Below are positions 58,313 through 64,000 of a stretch of 64,000 bases of DNA, in pieces. Each line of letters starts with the position of its first letter. Position 1 is the first letter of the stretch. The position numbers and the translations under genes are program-made. Source of the DNA: Bothriochloa decipiens (Eukaryota; Streptophyta; Magnoliopsida; Poales; Poaceae); NCBI GenBank assembly GCA_023333625.1, contig CM041634.1, positions 36,351,261-36,415,260 of the forward strand, read 5' to 3'. The notes under the pieces are model-generated. The model did not search any database and was not told the DNA's origin. It saw only the letters and a program-made list of their open reading frames with translations.

Positions 58313-60110
58313 CTATTCCTGCAAATTTTTAAAAACGGAGACTAATTTTGTAATTTTTTTTAAAAATACGTTTATTAATAAAAAAATTCCGCGACTCCGC
58401 TCCTGACCGCCATTAAAACCAAAACCCTCCCCCAAAACCTCCGAAATCCCCGCCTCCCCTCTCCCTTCCTCCTTTCTCCTCCTGCCTCTCCGCTCCCAAA
58501 TTCGTCGAACCTCACCGTCCCCACCCCTGCCCAACGCAATGGCGAGCTTTGGAACCGCCGGTGCCAGTGCCGCCAACCCGAACCCCAACAAATCCTTCGA
58601 GGTGCGTGCATGCTCTCGCTCCTGCGACCGCCTTGCCGTCTAAAAGAAAAGAAATCAATAACCCAAGGGCTCGATTTGACCGGGTGGTGTTTCCGTTCTC
58701 TGTTTACAGGTGCATTCGGTGCCCGGAGACTCGGCTTCCAGCCTCAGCTTCAGCCCTAAGGCGAACCACCTCGTTGCCACCTCATGGGACAACCAGGTGA
58801 GGTCGCCGCCGTTGTCAGGTGAAATATACTTGTTATTAGTTATTAAATTAAATGTGGTTGGCCTCATTGATGTTCGGACTTGGGTGCAGGTTCTGTGATG
58901 GGAGGTCATGGCTGGCGGGGCTTGCCAAGCGAAGGCATCCATTAAGCACGATCAACCGGTATCGTGATTGTCTTGGCACTTTCTTTCCCCAGAAGTGATT
59001 CGTCTTAGCATTTGCTCATATTAGCTGATTATTATGAATCTAGAGGGTATGTGACCTGCAGGCTGTTTTGTTTCGTGCAGGTGCTGTGCTCGGCTTGGAA
59101 GGATGATGGGATGACTGTTTTCTCAGCAGGCTGTGATAAGCAGGTTAAAATGTGGCCTCTGCTATCAGGTGGCCAGCCCACGGCTTTCTCAGGGCATGAG
59201 GCGCCTGTTAAAGAACTCGCTTGGGTGCCACAGATGAATCTTCTTGTCAGTGGGAGCTGGGACAAGACTTTGAGGTGCGGAAATGGGAGCTGGGACAAGA
59301 CTTTGAGGTGCGGAAACTCTCACAGAACACACCAGATTCGTCCACATTTTCTTTCATGAAATTTGATAATCCTCTACAATTAACTTGTGCATTGACACCT
59401 AGTCATGTCCAATGTTTTATTGCTGGTGAATGGTGATGTATTGCATAGTAATGGAGGAGCGGTAATGCAATTTCTTCATAGATAATTTGCGGAGAACCTT
59501 AACATTCGGCTTATCACCAAGAACCACATAATGTCGTAGGACTTGACATGTAGTTGTAGCTGTAGGTCGGCAGTTTGTTGTCCTAATTGCTCACATAATT
59601 ACAAATGCAAAGATCCTAATCGTCAGTCTGTCGTATCATAATGGTTATCCTCATTTTGTCAACCATTTTTCCTTTTGCTAAGGTACTGGGATATTAGGCA
59701 ACCCCAACCAGTGCATGTTCAGCAACTTCCTGAGCGTTGCTATGCTCTATCGCTTTCTTATCCTCTCATGGTGGTTGGCACTGCTGATTGCAACATAATA
59801 GTCTTCAATCTGCAGAATCCACAGGTAACATTGCTCTCTTCCCCTCTGTGGCCCTTCAGATGTTCTGGCTTGTTTTCTGGTTATGCAATAATTGTAAGGG
59901 TTTAGAACTTCTAACCGGATCAAATATGTGACCGGCCTTGTTTCATGAATACTGATTTATTATCTGTTAGGGTTACTGATATTGGAGAACATAATTATAA
60001 CTCAGGACCTGTTCTTGAGAATTTTGACTTTAAACTATCTGAAATTCTGGATATATCTCATTACATTGAGACCAATTCATTAGTATAGTTTTACCCTGGT
60101 CAGAAAGTAT

Positions 60111-60285
60111 CATTTTTTTTTGAGGAAAACAGTGGAGCAAAGCTCCCCGGTAATATTAAAAAAACAGAACAAGAAGTTACAAAAGAGAAATACAAGAGTG
60201 TTAGCCCGGTGCTAACAACTAGGAAAAGAAAAAGACTCACCTACAGCCCTTGGCCTTGCATTCAGTGCCTCAATCCATTTTATTT
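60111..60285 (-). mobile_element. LINE 3'-end fragment in a RAE1-like intron
   Basis: A T-run followed by GAGGAAAACAGTGGAGCAAA, the usual minus-strand 3' end (poly-A tail) of grass L1 elements. It is short and severely truncated. Confidence 0.6.
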
Positions 60286-60304
60286 TTAAGTCAATTCAAT
60301 TGTA

Positions 60305-60460
60305 CTCTCTCCGTTCCAAATTATAAGTTATTTTTGTTTTTTTAGGTACAACTGTACAAGATTTTGCTACGTACTTAGATATATGTTATGTCTATATACA
60401 TAGCAAAAACTATGTATCTAGAAAAGCCAAAACGACTTATAATTTGGAACAGAGGAAGGA
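60305..60460. mobile_element. Stowaway MITE in a RAE1-like intron
   Basis: It starts TA-CTCTCTCCGTTCCAAATTATAA and ends CTTATAATTTGGAACAGAGG, inverted copies, with TA flanks. About 156 bp, clearly Stowaway-type. Confidence 0.8.
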
Positions 60461-60867
60461 TATGAAACTGTCGAAGAAAATAGTCTGCCATTCAGTTGCA
60501 GAAAATTTTGTTACTGCAAAACAGAAAAGTAATATATTCAATCTTAGTTTGATTTTTCAATCACATGTGTTATGTTTTTACTTTTTTTTAGAAGGCGTGA
60601 CGATATCATTTTCTGTTGGCAAAGATAAACAATTAATAAACTGTTGTGCCTTGTTTCATGTAACTGAAGTATGCAACCTTATCCACAAAAATATTTTACT
60701 TATGCACATCTTGATCATGTTTGCACTTTTGACATTCTCTAACCTTGTAATAGGCTGAATTCAAGAGGATTACATCACCTTTGAAGCTCCAGACAAGGTG
60801 TCTTGCTGCATTTCCTGATCAACAAGGTTTTTTTGGTAATTCCCTACATTTGCTTGTCTGTGTAGCA

Positions 60868-61934
60868 GCAACAACAACAACAATATAGCCTTTTGTCCCA
60901 AGCAAGTTGGGTTAGGCTAGAGATGAAATCCAAAAGATGCATGAAAACAAAAAACACATAAATGGTACAAGAAAAAAGATTAAGGTTCAGACACGTTAAT
61001 TGCTAGTCTTCAAGCGCTCCTATCCATAGCTAAATCCTTAGGGATATTCCACTCCTTAAGGTCTCTCTTAACCGACTCATTCCATGTCAGTTTAGGTCGA
61101 CCTCTACCGCTCTTTATATTATCGACCCGCTTTAGAACCCCACTACGCACCGATGCCTTAGGAGGCCTCCGTTGAACATGGCCAAACCATCTCAACCGGT
61201 GTTGAATCAATTTTTCCTCAATTGGTGCCACCCCAACCCTATCTCGAATATTGTCGTTCCGCTCTATCCCTCCTTGTGTGCCCACAACACCATCGTAACA
61301 TACGCATCTCTGCTACACTCAATTGCTGGATATGTCTCCTTTTTGTAGGCCAACATTCAGCACCGTATAACATGGCGGACGAATCGCTGTCCTATAAAAT
61401 TTACCTTTTAACTTCTGAGGCACCCTTCTGTCATAGAGGACGCCTGAAGCTTGACGCCATTTCAACCAACCGGCTGAAATTCTATGCCTAACATCTTCAT
61501 CAATGTCGCCATCCTTTTGTAGCATCGATCCTAAATACCGAAAAGTATCCTTCTTGGCCACCACTTGCCCATCGAGGCTAACGTCTCCCTCCTCATTCCT
61601 AGTCACGCTGAAATCACACCTCATGTACTCGGTCTTGGTCCTACTAAGTCTAAACCCTTTCGACTCTAACGTGTGCCTCTATAGTTCTAACTTCCTATTA
61701 ACCCCTGCCCTAGTCTTATCCACTAGCACCACATCATCAGCAAACAGCATACACCAAGGGATATCACCTTGTATGTCCCTTGTGACCTCATCCATCACCA
61801 AAGAAAATAAATAAGGGCTCAATGCTGACCCTTAATGTAGTCTTATTTTAATTGGAAAGTCACTGGTGTCGCCATCACATGTTCGGACACACGTTACCAC
61901 ATCCCTGTACATATCCTTGATGAGGGTGATGTAC
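60868..61934 (-). mobile_element. LINE fragment interrupted by a gypsy-type LTR
   Basis: The 3' end is marked by CAACAACAACAAC at 60868-60881. Minus-strand frames give the reverse transcriptase part, FADDVVLVDK near 61730, then KGFRLSRTKTEYMRC, FRYLGSMLQKDGDIDEDVRHR and RLRWFGHVQRRP, a common grass LINE. A stop lies before GSALSPY. The coding sequence is cut at 61934 where the LTR begins. Confidence 0.82.
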
Positions 61935-64000
61935 TGTAACACCCTAAATTTTGGCATGTTTTTAAAAATAGGCAATTTGATTTAAATTAACATTTTTATG
62001 GGTATTTAACATAGGTAAAATAAATATTTTAATAAAATAAAAATATATCTTGGCTAGATACTTGCTTGTGCATTTATGCTGGTGCATAATTTATTTTGTG
62101 ATGCTTGGTTTTGGTTGGATTTGAATTGGAATTCAAAACCTTTTTGAAAATGCTTTTGAAAAGAGGTTTGAATAAAAGAAAAAGGAATTCTTTTCCCTCC
62201 TTCTCTCTCTCTTGCTTTTGGCCCGACCAGCCGAACGGCCTGCTCCCTCCCCACGCGCGGCCCGTCGCTTCTCCCTCTTGGGCCAATCGGCCAGGAGCCC
62301 GTAGCCGCCCACGCGTCGCCTTCTTCTTCTTGGGCCGCCAGGCCGAGGCCCAGCAAGGCCGCCACACCCCGCGCCCGCGTCGCCTCCCTCACTTGGACTG
62401 GCAGACGGGACCCACGCCACCTTCTCCTTTCTCCGAGCCAGAGCCGGATGCGGAGACTGACTCCGACCCGCGCCGCCTCCGTGCGACCGGTCGCCCGCCC
62501 TTCGCCTCGGGCTATATAAACATTAACTCTGCGTCCGCAACTACCTCCCCGAACCCTAGTCAGCGCCGCCTTTGCCTTGCTTGAGCAGCAGCGGCCGCTA
62601 AACCCTAGCCTCCATTGAGAATTTCCGTCGTAGCTTGAAATTTGCCGCGGCCGTCGGTCCTTTTTCTTCGTAAGCTAGCACACAAGCTCCGTCTTGACCT
62701 CTTGAACCTTTGTGTGCCTTAATTTTGGGTCAATTTGACGTAAACCAAGCCGCCACCATTTGCAGGTCACCGCCGTCCGTCGTCGACCGCAATTGGCCTG
62801 CCTCTATTCACCCCGAGCTTCATCTTCACCGCAGGTGAGGTTGCCTTGAGCCCCTGCATCGTTTGGCACCTATCCCGAGAAGTTTAGTAGGCCGTAGCTC
62901 CTGCTCTGTGCACACCGGCGAGTTTGGTTCCGCCGTTGTCAGCCACCGGCCATTGTTGGCCTACTCAGGCTCTCATCTTCGTGCTAGCAGAGACCGCGCG
63001 AACTCCCGTGTTCGATTGGTCCAGGTCTTAGGTCCAGCCGAGGTCCGTAGGACTAGATCTATCTACGCCAGCGAGGTTCTCGCCGCCAGCCATGGCCAAC
63101 CACCGCGCAGGCCGTCTTGCCCGGCGAGGCCGACTCCTCGATCAGATCCGAGCCATCCATCTCAGATCCAACGGGTCTGGTTCGCCCGTACCCCTTCGGT
63201 CGGCAACTTTGCCAAAAACCCCCTGCCCTTCTGTCAAATCTTTTAAGAGCCTTTAGCGGTTTGTGCAGATTACGCTTTGCCAACTGGAAAGCGTATTTTC
63301 TTCTTAGCAGATTCAAAATACGTTTCATTCTCTGGAAGGCGTATTTTACTTTTAACAGATCTCCGAATATGTTTTATCCTCTGGAAAACGTATTCTTCAT
63401 TTTCAGTTTTAGAATATGTTTTATCTATTTATAGTTTTGCCATTATCTTTAAACACTTATAACTTCTCCGTTTTAACTCCGTTTTGGTCCGTTCAAATTC
63501 TGTTAGATTCATAATTTCATAATCTACGCAGTGATGCCATTGATGGTATATTTTTTAGACTTTATATTTTTAGTTTATATTTAATGCGTTTATTTATTTA
63601 TAGGAAATCTTTGAAAATTCATATCTTCGCCGTTATAACTCTGTTTTCAGTGAACTTGATGTCTGTGTGATCGTGGCAGCGTGTAGAATATTTTTATAAG
63701 CTTTTTATTCTATTTTGATGAGTTTGGTGTACTATTCCTCTAATAACTCTTTGCTTGCTTCGTGTATGTATGCTCAATTGGATTGCCTGGTGTTGATTGT
63801 TAATGTCGAGTTCAGACGGTGAGGGTTTTGTTGAGCAAGGCTACTTTGAGGATTAGCAGGACCAGCAAGACTTTATGAATTAAGGCAAGTATAGCACGGA
63901 TCCTCCTTGTTACCTATACACTCCAAATAATATTACATTTGCATGTGTCCACTTGATGACCACAGAGATTATAACTAGCTGTTATCTTGATTCCTTAACA
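61935..64000 (+). mobile_element. gypsy-type LTR running off the window
   Basis: It starts TGTAACACCCTAAATTTTG, a common start of long grass gypsy LTRs (Tekay/Del-like, tentative). It has a TATA box (TATATAAA, 62513-62520) followed by a GC-rich leader with AACCCTAG and an AT-rich 3' part. No LTR end or primer site is reached by 64000. Open frames in 62100-63460 are composition-driven. Confidence 0.7.
62513..62520 (+). promoter_or_regulatory. TATA box of the gypsy LTR
   Basis: TATATAAA lies about 580 bp into the LTR, before a GC-rich leader starting near 62545. Confidence 0.55.

Larger units (their letters stand above)
51639..58389 (-). mobile_element. 6.75-kb MULE carrying transposase and plant mobile domain genes
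   Basis: CGCGACTCCG flanks both ends (51629-51638 and 58390-58399), a 9-10-bp target duplication. Inverted ends begin GAATTTTTTTATTAATAAAC (the left copy has one extra T) and continue through AAAATTAGTCT and GCAGGAATAGGC into arrays of GTCGCCC/GGGCGAC hairpins. In minus-strand order it carries a MURA-like transposase (57740-55078) and a PMD protein (54982-52124). It lies in the 5' region of a RAE1-like gene, about 150 bp before that ATG. Both proteins have nonsense mutations, so this copy is not self-sufficient. Confidence 0.9.
58539..60835 (+). pseudogene. RAE1-like WD40 mRNA export factor, broken
   Basis: RAE1 is a WD40 nucleoporin-associated protein that helps export mRNA and acts in the spindle checkpoint. 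Exons 58539-58601, 58710-58796, 58890-58958, 59081-59274, 59683-59824 and 60754-60835 align in order: MASFGTAGA, VHSVPGDSASSLSFSPKANH, VLCSAWKDDGMTVFSAGCDK, PVKELAWVPQMNLLVSGSWD, YWDIRQPQPVHVQQLPERCY and RITSPLKLQTRC. Exon 3 reads V-L-stop-W-E-V where the family has VRCWEV (TGA at 58896-58898). In exon 6 a run of seven T gives a +1 shift just after DQQG. A 33-bp tandem duplication covers the exon 4 donor (59242-59307). Later exons are not seen; a LINE begins 33 bp downstream. A MULE occupies the 5' region. Confidence 0.85.

Noticed and set aside
58513..58600. RAE1-like gene as an intact functional gene
   Set aside because: Exon 1 and 2 are perfect, but the TGA in exon 3 and the shift in exon 6 rule this out unless they are sequencing errors.
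62105..62584. 159-codon plus-strand frame and minus-strand partners
   Set aside because: They lie in the GC-rich leader of the gypsy LTR and show no domain.

Overview
The window is nuclear DNA of a grass, most likely an Andropogoneae-type panicoid (sorghum, sugarcane, Miscanthus or maize relatives). The evidence is GT-AG introns, GC-rich first exons in AT-rich surroundings, grass SINEs and Stowaway/Tourist MITEs, copia LTRs rich in GGACAGTCCGC, and proteins that read as monocot orthologues. Species is inferred, not proven.

Layout. 373-6822 (-) is an intact-looking auxilin-like J-domain gene whose last exon lies left of the window. 7-14.4 kb is intergenic, with a SINE and a dead L1-type LINE. 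14.9-17.4 kb holds a CYP51-family P450 pseudogene (+) and a 5'-truncated pectinesterase (-). 18.8-29.9 kb is a decayed Ty1/copia element that landed next to LINE debris and contains a nested solo LTR. 30.7-32.2 kb is an intact CBSX3-like gene (+). 32.4-38.8 kb holds a SINE, a solo LTR with exact target duplications and an 840-bp PIF/Harbinger-like element. At 39.7 and 48.0 kb lie two RADIALIS-like MYB/SANT genes (+), separated by SINEs, a CACTA remnant and an 1.86-kb solo LTR. 49.6-51.1 kb is a Mutator-like element of Pack-MULE type with an exact 9-bp target duplication. 51.6-58.4 kb is a 6.75-kb MULE coding for a MURA-like transposase and a plant-mobile-domain (PMD) protein, both on the minus strand and both broken; its ends carry arrays of short GTCGCCC/GGGCGAC hairpins. 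It sits about 150 bp upstream of the ATG of a RAE1-like WD40 gene (58.5-60.8 kb), which has a nonsense codon and a frameshift. After exon 6 of that gene comes a LINE, itself interrupted by a gypsy-type LTR that runs off the right edge.

Likely working genes: auxilin-like (clathrin uncoating), CBSX3-like (mitochondrial redox regulation) and the RADIALIS-like gene at 48 kb. The one at 39.7 kb is less certain. The P450, pectinesterase, RAE1-like and all transposon genes look broken or incomplete. The genes do not form a pathway; the main story is layered transposon insertion, datable from nesting order and target duplications. Exon borders were read by eye from splice signals and family similarity recalled from general knowledge; no alignment or search was run.
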